Both the position numbers and the translations under genes were made by a program. 64,000 nt of DNA from contig NW_003314322.1 of the NCBI RefSeq assembly GCF_000143415.4, positions 1,190,067-1,254,066 of the forward strand. The letters are read 5' to 3'. Shown here piece by piece: positions 1 through 9,451 of the stretch (positions are counted from its first letter, which is position 1; every line of letters starts with the position of its first letter). The notes under the pieces are model-generated. The model was not told the origin of the DNA. It searched no databases and saw only the letters and a list, made by a program, of their open reading frames with translations. The DNA comes from Selaginella moellendorffii (Eukaryota > Streptophyta > Lycopodiopsida > Selaginellales > Selaginellaceae).

Positions 1-2
1 CA

Positions 3-1757
3 GCGGAGATGAACTACTCCACAACGGAGAAAGAGTGTTTAGCAGCAGTCTGGGGTTTCAAGAAACTTTATGCATATCTACATGGTTCTCAGATGTTACT
101 TGAAGGTGACCATGCTACTGTTACTTCATTATTGAAGCGGAAGAACCTGGTTGGTCGTACGGCTCGATGGGCTTTGAAGCTTCAGATATATGATTTCGAT
201 GTTGTTCATCGCCCAGGGAGTTCTATGGCTGATGCTGATGCCCTTTCTCGAGTTCCTCTTCCTTCTCCACTCACTTCTCATGTTTCTGACGAACCTGTTG
301 TTCCAGCATCTGTGGATTTTCTAGATGAGGATTCTGTGCCGTCAGCAGTTGCTGTCCTTGACGTTCAGTGTCCACAGGGTGCAGCGCAAGATCTACCTTC
401 TCTTGATGAGGTTCGCGAGGCTCAAAAGATTGAGCCGTGGATTCGAAGGCTTCGAGATGGGTTTGAGAATCCTGCATCACTTGCTGATGACTTGCCTTTC
501 CAGCATTTACATTCTCAATATCGCCTTGAAGATGGCCTTCTTTATTTTGTGGGGACGGATCCTGATGATCATTTACGTCTGGTGGTGCCTTCGGTGTTTA
601 TTCCGCAGTTTCTCCATGCCTACCATGATTCTCCTGTTCTAGGTGGGCATATGGGACACCGTCGTGTCACCGAGAAACTGCGCAGATCTTTCTATTGGCC
701 AGAGATGCGACGTGATATTATCCGGTATGTGCGTAGCTGCATTTGGTGCCAAGCTCGTAATACTCCCCCTTGTGCTGCGGAAGGACGGTTGGAGTCAATT
801 GCAGTTTCTCGTCCGTTTGAGTTGGTGGCGTTTGATCTTATGGGACCTTTTCCACAATCGACTGCTAGCAATGAGTATGTTATTATTGCTTCTGACTACT
901 TGATTCGTTGGGTGGAAGTTGGTGCTCTTGCTAGTGCCTCTGCAACTGCTGTGGGATACTTTCTCCTCAATCGAGTGGTGTTCCAGCATTCTTGTCCAGA
1001 GCGGATTCTTTCGGATAATGGTCCTGCATTTATGGCTGAGGTATTTCATGTTTTGACATCTCGGTTGGGGATACGCCACACTTTTACGAGTGCTTATCAT
1101 CCACAATCAGACGGTCTGGTGGAACGGCTCGTTCGGACATTCAAAGGGATGATTGCGAAGTATGTGAACTTTCAGCATTTGGATTGGGATGGTTATTTGC
1201 CGTCTCTTCAGTATGCCTATGTCACAGGGGTGCAGAGTTCTGTTGGTGCTTCACCATATAAACTTCTATATGGTCATGATCCAATATTACCAACAGAGCT
1301 GGGTTTACCTTCACGATTGCCACGAGCTCCTGATGCTAGGTCATGGGATCAATATTTGACAAGCATTCTTCCACTTGTCCGAGCAGAGTCTGCTAAACAC
1401 TTAGGCCGCGTACAAGTGGGACAACAACGGCGCTACAATTCCCATCATCGTCCACCTGCAGAGTATAAAGTGGATGATTTGGTGTTAGTCCGTTTTCCCC
1501 ATCTTACGGTACATGGTTTATCTAAGGGGCTCCTTGCGCAGTGGAAAGGACCGTATCGGGTGTTGCGGCAAGTTGGACCACAAGTTTATGAGGTTCGGCA
1601 TGACGTTCAGCAGGCCGATCCTCCGGAGATTGTGCATGTGCAGCGGTTAAAACGCTTCATACAAAGGGATCAGGAGCAGTTAATACCGTCGACAGATCCA
1701 CCGATGCCTCCTCTTGACGTTCCTCCAGATCCCGGCCCATCCACAAGAGAACCCTGA
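3..1757 (+). CDS. Gypsy polyprotein C-terminus: RNase H and integrase (partial)
   Basis: The frame is open from the window edge. The first ~80 residues are a Ty3-type RNase H end, with the STTEKECLA and DALSRVP signatures. A zinc-binding HHCC region follows near residues 205-255, ending in CIWCQAR. The integrase core has FDLMGPF, SDNGPAF and a glutamate in LVERL, with exactly 35 residues between the second Asp and the Glu (the DD35E triad). The tail has the SH3-like integrase C-terminal region (QWKGPYRV) and no obvious chromodomain. Protease and reverse transcriptase lie outside the window. No stop or frameshift interrupts the visible part. Confidence 0.95.
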   Translation, partial: AEMNYSTTEKECLAAVWGFKKLYAYLHGSQMLLEGDHATVTSLLKRKNLVGRTARWALKLQIYDFDVVHRPGSSMADADALSRVPLPSPLTSHVSDEPVVPASVDFLDEDSVPSAVAVLDVQCPQGAAQDLPSLDEVREAQKIEPWIRRLRDGFENPASLADDLPFQHLHSQYRLEDGLLYFVGTDPDDHLRLVVPSVFIPQFLHAYHDSPVLGGHMGHRRVTEKLRRSFYWPEMRRDIIRYVRSCIWCQARNTPPCAAEGRLESIAVSRPFELVAFDLMGPFPQSTASNEYVIIASDYLIRWVEVGALASASATAVGYFLLNRVVFQHSCPERILSDNGPAFMAEVFHVLTSRLGIRHTFTSAYHPQSDGLVERLVRTFKGMIAKYVNFQHLDWDGYLPSLQYAYVTGVQSSVGASPYKLLYGHDPILPTELGLPSRLPRAPDARSWDQYLTSILPLVRAESAKHLGRVQVGQQRRYNSHHRPPAEYKVDDLVLVRFPHLTVHGLSKGLLAQWKGPYRVLRQVGPQVYEVRHDVQQADPPEIVHVQRLKRFIQRDQEQLIPSTDPPMPPLDVPPDPGPSTREP

Positions 1758-1774
1758 CGGCCTTCCATTATTCC

Positions 1775-1963
1775 GAGAGGAGGGGATGATGTGAGGGCCA
1801 AGTGTACGGCTACGATGCCGTATACTAATATTAGCGTAGTGGATTTTGGTAGCCGTCGGATTGGTTTCAATCCGGACCACTCGCTCCTGTATATAAGCTA
1901 GGGTTTTTGGGCTAATTGATATGCACATTTCTGTATTCCCTTTCCATATTCCATGCACTCACA
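1775..1963 (+). repeat. 3' LTR of the gypsy element with polypurine tract and TATA box
   Basis: A purine run (GAGAGGAGGGGA, ~1775-1786) immediately precedes a TG at 1787, the expected start of an LTR. A TATA box (TATATAAG) lies at 1890-1897. The LTR plausibly ends in CA near 1961-1963, giving a short LTR of about 175 bp. The exact ends are inferred because the 5' LTR is outside the window. The following bases (ATAGTAGTGTTATTC) match the start of the AT-rich repeat near 39.0 kb. Confidence 0.7.
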
Positions 1964-2265
1964 ATAGTAGTGTTATTCTTACTTATTAATCCAATTGATC
2001 AAATAAAATTTATAATTATAAACATGTTTGTAATTTATAAACACAAGATTAATTTTATTGCATATCATGATAGAATAAAAAATAATATACTAGAAAGGGT
2101 TTAAGAAATTTTATAAATTATAAACATGTAATAAATTATAAATACAAGTTAATCTAAATAAATGACAACCGTTAGATGGTAGAATATTCTAGAATATCCA
2201 AACATACTTTAGGTATAACCACTACTATTCTACATTAAGCAAACCAAAAAATAAAGCATAAAATA
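1964..2265. repeat. AT-rich dispersed repeat, copy 1
   Basis: This AT-rich stretch contains TAGTGTTATTCTTACTTATT, a run resembling TCAAATAAAATTTATAATTA, two TAGATGGTAGAAT-type subrepeats and a terminal TTAAGCAAACCAAAAAAT. The same modules occur in the same order at 38.95-39.33 kb, and in shorter form at 31.1-31.34 kb and 38.69-38.9 kb. No coding potential is seen. It is probably a MITE-like element into which the gypsy element inserted. Confidence 0.65.
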
Positions 2266-2473
2266 TCCACCCTTTCTCTTCCTCTGGAAAGTGTCCATTT
2301 TACTATAAATCCACACCAAAAGGAATTGATGGTAGCAATGAACCTTTGAGAAAAGTAACAAAATATATTACTGCACCCAGCTTCCTTTCTTCATACGTGC
2401 CTTTACGACTCCAAAGCCTGCTTGGGCAACCCCATCCACAAACGTATTGAACTTCACAGCACGAAGTTCACCT
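2266..2473. other. Downstream flank of the 388-codon gene
   Basis: This stretch separates the AT-rich repeat from the stop codon of the minus-strand gene. It probably holds that gene's 3' UTR and polyadenylation region, but I see no clear signal. Confidence 0.3.
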
Positions 2474-3640
2474 CTATGGTTGCAAGTCAGGCATTCTTCC
2501 GTTGTTCTCGATCCATTTGAGTGCCACTCGAACCCTACGCTGCTCATCATCACTGACGCAGCGTCCATAATGCAAGTGGCCATTGTCAATGAAGTTGTAA
2601 AACGCGCCATGATTTTGAACAAAAACCGTTTTGATAGTGGCCTCACCTATTCGGTGCTCCACGTAATCCCAGCCATTAGAAATCCCAAACTTTTCTTCAA
2701 ACTGCCCTTCATGGGCTCCGTTGAGGGAATCAATATCATCTGAGCTGAGCTTCATGAAGGGATTAAGCTCCCGAGCCTCGGGCTCCTCGAGAGCAGTCAA
2801 GTCGGGGTAAAAGTAGTCGGCACAGCATGTCCCAAACACCAAGACGCCCTCACCTTTGCGCACGTAGTAGAAGTTCCTCACAACCTGGTCACAAAGCCTT
2901 AGGCGTGGACTAATGGTGCACAAGAAGGTGGTGACGAAATCCCTGTGCGTGAACTTGGCAATTCTGCTGATCCAGAGCCTCGCGCACCCCACCATCACGT
3001 CCTTCATCGCCATCCACATCCGGTTCGCTGGATAGCTCAGCAGATCTAGGGCTATAATCCCAACCGAAGCAAACCGCGAAGCAACGCCATAGCCGTTGGC
3101 GTCAAGCATCAGCGGCAGGAGGGATAGCAGCCTCGTGAAATCCTTGTTGAGGAAGTGCTCCCGACTGCTCATCAAGAGGACGCGCTTGGTGAACGTCTCA
3201 ATGGTTGCTCCCTCTGCCATGAAGAGGTCAAATCCCTCGCCCCAGGCGAAGGCGTCTGCAATGCACAGCTGCGGGAGGAGGTGATCCACTTTGCTGCAGA
3301 TGAATTGGGTCCCGTGCCTTTTGAGAATGTAGCTGCTGCAGATGGCACTGTAATCAACGATATATGCGGTACCCCGCCTGCGCTGGAGGAAATGGGCGCT
3401 GTTGCCCAGACGGGTGTCGCTTGAATCCAGCTGATGCTCCACTGTCATGGGATACGTCCACTTCTGGCCCTGCACGACCAATCCGAATGTTGCAGTGGAG
3501 AACGGAGGGCCGAATATGGGATCTGTTAGCCACTTGAAGGTGTGGTAAATTAGAGCGGATGGGATCCTGAAAAACTTGGCCTCTCTGAGAAATTGCCACA
3601 CTGCATAGGAGAACTGGAGCCATAACCACACTGAAGCCAT
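2474..3640 (-). CDS. Unrecognised 388-residue protein
   Basis: Single-exon frame with even, protein-like composition and no low complexity. I do not recognise the family. The N-terminus is hydrophobic and aromatic (MASVWLWLQFSYAVWQFLRE), possibly a membrane anchor or targeting helix. A further weakly hydrophobic stretch lies near residues 150-200, with a FGTCCADYFYPD segment near 275. The C-terminal third is polar and ends KWIENNGRMPDLQP. The start at 3640 is the first ATG. A 50-bp fragment of the gene, coding for its N-terminal FSYAxWQFLREAKFFR, recurs on the opposite strand at 53.74 kb. That suggests the sequence was once part of the duplicated block. A real gene is likely; its function is unknown. 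Confidence 0.65.
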   Translation of the reverse strand: MASVWLWLQFSYAVWQFLREAKFFRIPSALIYHTFKWLTDPIFGPPFSTATFGLVVQGQKWTYPMTVEHQLDSSDTRLGNSAHFLQRRRGTAYIVDYSAICSSYILKRHGTQFICSKVDHLLPQLCIADAFAWGEGFDLFMAEGATIETFTKRVLLMSSREHFLNKDFTRLLSLLPLMLDANGYGVASRFASVGIIALDLLSYPANRMWMAMKDVMVGCARLWISRIAKFTHRDFVTTFLCTISPRLRLCDQVVRNFYYVRKGEGVLVFGTCCADYFYPDLTALEEPEARELNPFMKLSSDDIDSLNGAHEGQFEEKFGISNGWDYVEHRIGEATIKTVFVQNHGAFYNFIDNGHLHYGRCVSDDEQRRVRVALKWIENNGRMPDLQP

Positions 3641-3702
3641 GTCTGTGATCTAGGAAACTTGTACATTAAGAGGAGATTAGAAGTCAACTCTTACCCAGTT
3701 CT

Positions 3703-3726
3703 CCGGGTTCAAATCCCGGCAATGGA
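3703..3726 (+). pseudogene. tRNA-like T-arm and 3' acceptor relic
   Basis: A perfect 5-bp T stem (CCGGG/CCCGG) encloses a canonical seven-base T loop, TTCAAAT, followed by CAATGGA as a possible 3' acceptor strand. No matching 5' acceptor strand (TCCATTG), D arm or anticodon arm is visible upstream, so this is a 3' fragment rather than a functional tRNA. The equivalent position in the second duplicated block (53799-53822) keeps the fold with G-U pairs. Confidence 0.5.
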
Positions 3727-4323
3727 TGCAAGATTTTCCTTTTAGAGCAATTCTTTTCCATCTGATTCAATTCACTGCAGTTTCAATTAGTGTTCATGGA
3801 GTGGAACACCAACACTCGTGCATGAGTGCTGTGTGGATGTAAGAGCAACCTCAACAGCTTTGCAGCATGTCCAGGAGAGAACCTAATTTTCAGTACTGAT
3901 TTCCTTTGGAATTATTCAGAGATGAAGTAGTTTCACAACAAACATTTGGAAGTGCTTTGTTACAATGTTCGCACCTATGGTGAGAATATATAAAGATAGA
4001 GTAATGCACCATCTTTGTTAAAATGCAGAGAAACAGTCTGCCAGCTTTCGTTTGTATCATGAAGACATCTCATTATGCCTTGCTTAGTTATTTTCTTCCA
4101 CCACATAAGCGCTGAGATTTTCCATGATGTATATTTTAACATAGTGGATTGATATTGGAGTTAAAGGGGATGCCACTTATAGTTAAACGTTTCAACTGAC
4201 CCTTTTTGAGATACGGACAAGGAGTTGCTGGAACTTCGGCATTTCATCTGAGCTGTCTTGAAACACAAACCAAAGAGACTTTTTAAGTCTAGATTTTAGA
4301 AAAGAATCAACATGAATCCCCCA

Positions 4324-4460
4324 CTAGATACAACAGTTTAGAAATCCTTTTTCACCAGCATCACCATCGGGTTTGCTTTCAGGGCCACCTCGCACAAAGA
4401 TCTTCTTCTTCTCGCGAGACATCACTTTGAAGTGTTTGTAAAGCAACTCTATCTCACTCA
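4324..4460 (-). pseudogene. C-terminal coding fragment, unknown family
   Basis: On the minus strand a frame reads LLYKHFKVMSREKKKIF and continues as a basic, hydrophilic tail ending GEKGFLNCCI before a TAG at 4324-4326. The second copy of the block (54.57-54.72 kb) has the same tail broken by a stop after a small insertion. No upstream exons are recognisable, so I treat it as the relic of a lost gene. The terminal CCI resembles a lipidation signal, but this is not strong evidence. Confidence 0.35.
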
Positions 4461-4560
4461 ATAGCTTATATGGTGAGGACCATAGAACCTCCCTTTATTT
4501 CATCCACAGCTGATCAAGCTTAGCTACATCAAAAGTCAGCCCATTACATAACCCTAAACT

Positions 4561-4755
4561 TTAGCATCCCCGTCCTAGCGAAGACGCCCATTGCCCCAGG
4601 TATGCGGCTAGGAGGGCGGAATCAAGCACTGCCCGCGCGTCCTCGAGGCTCCCACACCGGATGTACATCTTCAGCACCTGGGCATGGAGATCAGAGCAAT
4701 GCGGCCCTGCGCCTCGGCGAGATTCGTGACGCTCGCCATTCTGGAGAGACTTCAA
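4561..4755 (-). pseudogene. PPR fragment related to the 10.3-11.1 kb PPR gene
   Basis: The fragment contains GPHCSDLHAQVLKMYIRCGS and then LEDARAVLDS, close to the corresponding segment of the PPR protein encoded at 10322-11116. It also keeps a shortened version of that protein's ALLAAYL segment. It has an internal deletion and no following PPR motifs, so it is a relic copied from that gene or a close paralogue. It lies inside duplication copy 1 and is absent from copy 2. Confidence 0.8.
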
Positions 4756-4874
4756 TGCCGTCGGATCGCTCGGATCGCCTTTACACTTTTTCGTCCACCT
4801 GCACTCCTAACGAGGTCGATTTTGGGAAGTTGATACCGTAAAATTCTGAAGGTAGGATACGAGGCTGCGGAATC

Positions 4875-5160
4875 TTGCTCCTATGTTGTATTCACTCCTC
4901 TATTTTTCCTTGCACGAAGAAGCGCAAAGCCTCCCTTCAGTTGGCCAGCAGGAAGAGAGTGGAAGCGCTCTTGGGGGAACTCAAGGAGCTGAGCTACGAA
5001 AAGCTCAAGAGCAACAAGACATTGGAGCTCATTTGCCCGGACATATACGACAGGCAATGTTATTGGTACATTGGTCAGGTTTTCAGTGTGACGCTGCTGA
5101 AGTTCATCGTGGATCCGCCAATAAGGCTATCTGCAGTGGCAGAGGTGATGGCATGATCAC
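4875..5160 (+). pseudogene. Unidentified coding fragment, copy 1
   Basis: A frame includes KASLQLASRKRVEALLGEL and then KELSYEKLKSNKTLELICPD, which looks like a real helical protein segment. After the shared GGCAATGTTATTGG sequence the frame runs into DNA that in copy 2 flanks the GH81 remnant. I do not recognise the family. No start context or downstream exon completes it. Confidence 0.35.
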
Positions 5161-5458
5161 GTACGTGATAGGGACTCCTAGTTTTGGCAAGAGCGTTAGC
5201 AACCACTGCGGTTGGTTATCTTTATTATAAGGCATCAAAGCTATGGAGATGGCTTAAACTCAACACACTCAGTGTGAGAAGACTCACGAAATGGAAGTTC
5301 AAATGGCTGATATATTGTTCTTCTTTTTGTTTTCTTCTGGGTGGAGTCTCGACTGGGGAAGAAAGAAGAAGAAAAGATGGTGAGTTTGTGCATTTATGCA
5401 AACTGGAATTCTATTGTGGAATGAAAAGTAATAATGCATTAAATCATTTTCCTTAAGC

Positions 5459-6219
5459 TTGCTATTAGAAGATTTAAATTGCAATACTGAACCTGAATTT
5501 CTTTTTATCTGTAGGAGTCCTGACCATGTTGATTTCACCAAGAACCAATATATGCTCCTGTGTGGGGAACGATTTGTGAAGGCCCCTTGCAAAGTGCTGC
5601 ATGAGGCGTTCATTTTGGCATACATCAAGGATCCTCAGGCTCTTGCGTCGCTTGAGGATTTTGAAAGCGAGGAAGATGTTGAAATGGTTCTATGGTTGAG
5701 GACTGAGACGGTGCACATAGTTGTGGACTATGCGAACTCGATGGTTTGCGATCGAAGTAAGGACTCTCAGAGCCTTTGGCCGCAAAGGTGAAGGCTTGGA
5801 AGTTTCTTCAGAATCTCCCTGGAAAACACACGAACGTTTGGGTGGTTGTTTCTGCATCGGAATACCGCCTGGGAACCGGAGGATTCAGTGTAACTCGGAA
5901 AATTTCCGAGTTTAAATTCAGTCCGGTTTTGTGTTTGTTTCTCGCTCTGCAGGAGGATGAAGCTGTCGCTTACTTGAAGCATACATCAGGCAAAACCGAA
6001 GAGGGGTGTCGATTACGTGCAAGGAGGATCCATCATTATACTGGCTGGGTGCCGGGGCTGCTTTCGCAATACCTGACGAAAAAATGCGTAGTCGAGCAGA
6101 CTAGGAGAAAAGGTGTTTCGGATGCTTTGCATTCGGACGACGAGGTTCTCACAGCTGTCACAGAAGGGCGTTTGAAATACGAGCTGTCAGACGCTTTGGA
6201 TTCTGGGTGCTACTTCTGA
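5459..6219 (+). pseudogene. Unidentified two-exon gene remnant, copy 1
   Basis: The first segment (5459-5791) contains FTKNQYMLLCGERFVKAPCK, AFILAYIKDPQALASLEDFE and VHIVVDYANSMVCDRS. The second (ending at the TGA at 6217-6219) contains DEAVAYLKHTSGKTEEG, IHHYTGWVPGLLSQYLTKKC and ends ELSDALDSGCYF. A plausible intron with a 3' end CTCTGCAG lies just before GAGGATGAAGCTG (~5952). A paralogue with the same modules is at 55.74-56.48 kb. Between the two, about 80-90 bp (5810-5895) is inverted. I do not know the family. The inversion and missing 5' exons suggest a pseudogene, though the second exon is open in both copies. Confidence 0.5.
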
Positions 6220-6250
6220 GGGCAAGATGGCAAGGGCCGCTGCATGGCAG

Positions 6251-6408
6251 CACCATCGCTTACGTAACACAGTGTGCGAGGGAGAAGCTGCTAAGTGGAT
6301 AGTACTTCACTGAGCCATTTGGCTGGAACGACTAGCGTATTGGGCTAAGGATGGACGTGATCATGGAGGTCATTATACTGGACGAGAAAGAGCTCACGAA
6401 GAAGAAAC
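6251..6408. other. Left flank of the copia insertion
   Basis: This spacer lies between the end of the duplication and the copia LTR. It includes a short frame (MEVIILDEKELTKKK, ~6364-6408) that could be the interrupted upstream part of the PHD-finger sequence found at 9452, but I could not join the frames convincingly. Confidence 0.25.
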
Positions 6409-6542
6409 TATTGAGGGAATATTCGTGATTCCCTCTTAGGTCAAGTTGACCCATCATGTCTATTCATTCTCTCAATAGTCAATAAGAGAGATGCCCGGCA
6501 GGCCCCGGGCGTAGCGCCAGCAGCGGCTGGCATTCCCGAATA
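6409..6542 (+). repeat. Copia 5' LTR
   Basis: Begins TATTGAGGGAATATTCGTGA and ends GGCATTCCCGAATA, so the ends form an imperfect inverted repeat. It is the same length as the 3' copy at 9316-9449 and differs from it at a handful of bases. At 134 bp it is unusually short for a copia LTR. The exact first and last bases are inferred from where the two copies stop matching. Confidence 0.85.
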
Positions 6543-6575
6543 TGGTATCGAAGCCCTGAGGGCTTCAAATCCTGG
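6543..6575 (+). promoter_or_regulatory. Primer-binding site, initiator Met-tRNA type
   Basis: TGGTATCGAAGCC resembles the plant retrotransposon PBS complementary to the 3' end of initiator Met-tRNA (TGGTATCAGAGCC). The similarity seems to continue downstream into GGCTTCAAATCCTGGGA, which looks like the antisense T-arm of the same tRNA. Confidence 0.75.
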
Positions 6576-6885
6576 GATGATGGCGCTGCCTCTGTCAGCG
6601 TCTCAGGGCCGCTCTCTTCTCTTCAGACAGAATCCATCGATGCAGTTCAAATGAAGGACTTTGATGAAGATGAGCTGATCACAGCTTTCTTCAAGGGGCT
6701 TAGCAGACCAATGCAACTCGCAGGGTCGCATCATTTAAGTTCCAGTAACACTTTCAGATCGTAGCTGACCTCACAGCGTTGGAGGGTTTTCTCAAGTCAG
6801 GGCAAGCGAGCTCAAATGAGAAAGAATTGGCACTCTTCGCAGGAAAGGGGAAACGATTTGTCACAGTTGGGACAGACTAGGACCA

Positions 6886-7812
6886 ATGAACGATCAGGGC
6901 GAGAGCAGCAAACCAGAAAAGTTCAAGAAGAAAAAGAAGAATGATCGCTGTAACTTTTGCAAGAAACCAAGGCACTGGGCACGAGATTGCACAGACGAAG
7001 AGGCCAAGAAAGCTAAGGAGGCTCGAAAAGCTGAGGCAAAGAGACTGGCAGCAAGAAAGAACAAGTCGGCCAACTTTGCCAGGACAGCAGAAAGTAGCGA
7101 GGAAGACAACCAGGAGGACGTGGACGACCATGGCAGCTTGTTCATGGCCACTAGCATCCAGCAGGTTGCGAAGAACACTCTTGGCACAGAAGCAGAAGTG
7201 GTGTACCTTGATTCTGGGGCAAACAAACACATGACACACCTCAGGAAATTTCCAGCAGGGAAATTGTCCAGGACGTATGTGACAAGAAATCTCCTGCCAC
7301 CGCCACAGTTTTCTCCCACGGAAGTAGCTGCGGATGACTCGGAAGAAAGTGACAACGAATGTCCAGTTACGGCACGCGCAATCGGCAGAGCTGAAGGAGC
7401 CGGTGAGGGGAATGGAAGCGGCGACCAGGATGATCCAGGCGGTGCAGAGAGCGTGGATGGTGCTGGAGGCGATCCAAATGGAGGTGAGGGCTTGCTCCCT
7501 GAAGCTGAAGGCTTGCCACTCGACACAGCAGGCGTTGGAACCAGTGGGAGCGCTAGCACAGCAAACCCAGTCGGCGGAGAAGAAGACCATGGTGGTGAGC
7601 GCACTGTTGGCAGGACCAGGGCTGAAAATAGTGAGGGCAATTTGAGACGTTCTGGCCGTGAGCGCGCACTCACAGAGGCTCGTCAATACAGGGAGCAGCT
7701 GGACATACGAGCAGCTAAGCGGGCTTCTCGGCAAGAAACCAAGGCTGCAAGAGACCGATCAGTGACAGTGCGAGACCTCTTACGATCCAGCCTTTTATTT
7801 TGCCAACTCTAG
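6886..7812 (+). pseudogene. Copia gag C-terminus, protease and linker; integrase deleted
   Basis: The frame encodes a basic nucleocapsid with a perfect CCHC zinc knuckle (CNFCKKPRHWARDC), a KKAKEARKAEAKR coiled basic region, and the protease active-site motif LDSGANKHMT. It then passes straight into a low-complexity Glu/Gly-rich linker (PTEVAADDSEESDNE...) that normally lies between integrase and reverse transcriptase. The whole integrase is therefore missing without breaking the frame. The frame ends at a TAG (7810-7812) just before the reverse transcriptase. Most of gag upstream (6600-6885) is degenerate. Confidence 0.88.
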
Positions 7813-7813
7813 C

Positions 7814-9308
7814 ATGGAGGAAGAAGGGGAGCAAGGCGAGAACCAGCTTCTCCTTCTCTTCAGCCATGGCCGAGCTGCACTTGTTCCGAAGACCATGGAA
7901 GATGCTCTTGCCGGACCTGATGCAGATCAGTGGCGCACTGCTCGTCAAGCTGAGTATAGCTCATTGATGGAGAACAAGACCTGGGATCTTGTGGAGCTGC
8001 CACCTGGGAGGAAGGTGATTAAGACCAAGTTCCTCTTGCGGCTCAAGACAGGACCTGATGGAGACACACGCTACAAAGTCAGATTTGTTGCGAGAGGATT
8101 CTCACAAGTCGAAGGAGTCGACTTCTATGAGACCTTTTCACCAGTGGTGAAGCTTGCATCAATTCGACTTCTCTACAACTTAGCAGCTCACGAAGACATG
8201 CACGTCGAGCACATGGATGTAACGACGGCGTTCCTGAATGGTGACTTGGAGGAGGAAGTCTACATTGAGCAACCAGCCGGATTTATTGCCAAAGGACGAG
8301 AGCACTTGGTGTGCAAGCTCAAGAAGGCCCTCTACGGCCTGAAGCAATCGCCTCGTGCCTGCAAGTGGGAGCTCTCCTGGTGCTGTTGGCTTTGTACGTG
8401 GACGACTGCTTGCTCCTCAGCAAAAGCAAGAAGCTGATTCATCAACTGAAGAAAGATCTCAGCTCGAGATTCAAGATGGTGGATCTTGGGAGCGTCAAGT
8501 ACTGTCTTGGCATCCAGATCTTCAGAGACAGGAGGAAGGGCACACTAGAAATGTCTCAGAAGAAATATATTGAAGAGCTCCTCCAGAAATTCAAGCTTAG
8601 TGACGTCAACTCTGCATCAACGCCAATGGAAGTTGGCATGCACCTCAGTAAGGACATGGCACCTCAGACGGAAGCACCGAAAGCAGTGATGGAGACGATC
8701 CCGTACAGGCAGATGTTCCTGGCAAATCCCGGCTTCCAACACTGGCAGGCAGTTAAGCGGGTGTTTCGTTACCTGAAGGGGACAGCCGATTATGTTTTCT
8801 GCTACACAAAACAAGAGCAGCCTCAACTCAAGCTGCAGGGATTCTTGGATGCAGACTGGGCAGGGGAAGTTGATCAGCGTAAATCAACTTCTGGCTACGT
8901 CTTCAGCCTGGGCAGCGCAGCAGTTACATGGAGCAGCCAGCCGTGGCTCTCTCGAGCACAGAGGCTGAGTATATCGGGATGACCCAAGCAGCGAAAGAAA
9001 TTCTTTGGCTCAGGACTCTGCTGAACGGTCTAAGCTACGAGCAAGGGGAGGCAACGGTTCTGCATTGCGACAATCAAGGAGCTATTGCCTTGACGAAGAA
9101 TCCAAGATTTCATCGCAGGACAAAACACATCCAGGTTCAGTTTCATTTTATTCGTGAACAGGTAGCGGTGAAGAAAGTGGAACTCGTCTACTGTGCTACC
9201 ACGGAGATGGTGGCAGATATATTCACGAAGGCACTTCCACCAGCAGTGTTCGCGCGACACGTACAAGCTCTGGGCGTGAAGAAAAGAAGTATCGCGAGCT
9301 CAACTTGA
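7814..9308 (+). pseudogene. Copia reverse transcriptase and RNase H, broken
   Basis: Three frames tile the domain. 7814-8437 has the start of the RT (WDLVELPPGRKVIKTKF, DVTTAFLNGDLEEEVY, KALYGLKQSPRA). 8311-8982 carries the catalytic YVDD box and KSTSGYVFSLG. 8928-9308 carries the RNase H segment ALSSTEAEYIGM and HCDNQGAIALTKNP. Between SPRAC and LALYVDD about 30 residues are missing, and another ~20-30 residues are missing after PYRQM. At ~8935-8950 a frameshift splits the RT-RNase H junction. The element cannot make its own enzymes. Confidence 0.92.
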
Positions 9309-9315
9309 GTGGGAG

Positions 9316-9449
9316 TATTGAGGGAATATTCGTGATTCCCTCTTAGGTCAAGTTGACCCGTCGTGTCTGTTCATTCTCTCAATAGTCAATAAGAGAGACG
9401 CCCGGCAGGCCCCAGGCGTAGCGCCAGCAGCGGCTGGCATTCCCGAATA
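9316..9449 (+). repeat. Copia 3' LTR
   Basis: Same length and nearly the same sequence as 6409-6542. It follows the copia-type polypurine tract GAGTGGGAG. Confidence 0.85.
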
Positions 9450-9451
9450 GA

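Larger units (their letters stand above)
1..1963 (+). mobile_element. Ty3/gypsy LTR retrotransposon, 3' part
   Basis: The left window edge cuts the element, so only the end of pol, a polypurine tract and the 3' LTR are visible. The order RNase H, then integrase, then LTR places it in Ty3/gypsy rather than Ty1/copia. The pol frame is open to its stop, so the insertion may be fairly young. Directly after the LTR comes an AT-rich repeat that also occurs intact near 39.0 kb, which suggests insertion into a copy of that repeat. The 5' boundary and target-site duplication cannot be checked here. Confidence 0.93.
3727..6250 (+). repeat. Segmental duplication, copy 1
   Basis: This ~2.5-kb block is collinear with 53823-56500. 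Shared landmarks include GATGCAAGATTTTCC, the GAAACAGTCTG segment, the reversed AAGAAGAAG coding tail, GGCAATGTTATTGG, the frame with GERFVKAPCKVL and the frame ending DSGCYF. Copy 1 lacks the glucanase remnant present at 54.8-55.4 kb and has a PPR relic at 4.56-4.76 kb instead. Apart from indels the flanks are very similar, so the duplication looks fairly recent. Both copies appear non-functional overall. Confidence 0.85.
6409..9449 (+). mobile_element. Defective Ty1/copia retrotransposon
   Basis: Two near-identical 134-bp direct repeats (6409-6542 and 9316-9449) bound the element. They differ at only a few positions, so insertion was fairly recent. A primer-binding site resembling the initiator-Met tRNA (TGGTATCGAAGCC) follows the 5' LTR, and a polypurine tract (GAGTGGGAG, ~9306-9314) precedes the 3' LTR. 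Order within is gag zinc knuckle, protease, reverse transcriptase, RNase H. The integrase domain is missing, and at 3.04 kb the element is much shorter than a typical ~4.5-5 kb copia. Flanking pentamers GAAAC and GAAGC could be a target duplication with one mismatch. Confidence 0.93.

Noticed and set aside
3703-3726. A functional tRNA gene
   Set aside because: No D arm, anticodon arm or 5' acceptor strand.
6877-7734. Minus-strand frames opposite the copia gag region
   Set aside because: Antisense of a coding region with biased composition. The plus strand has clear gag and protease motifs.
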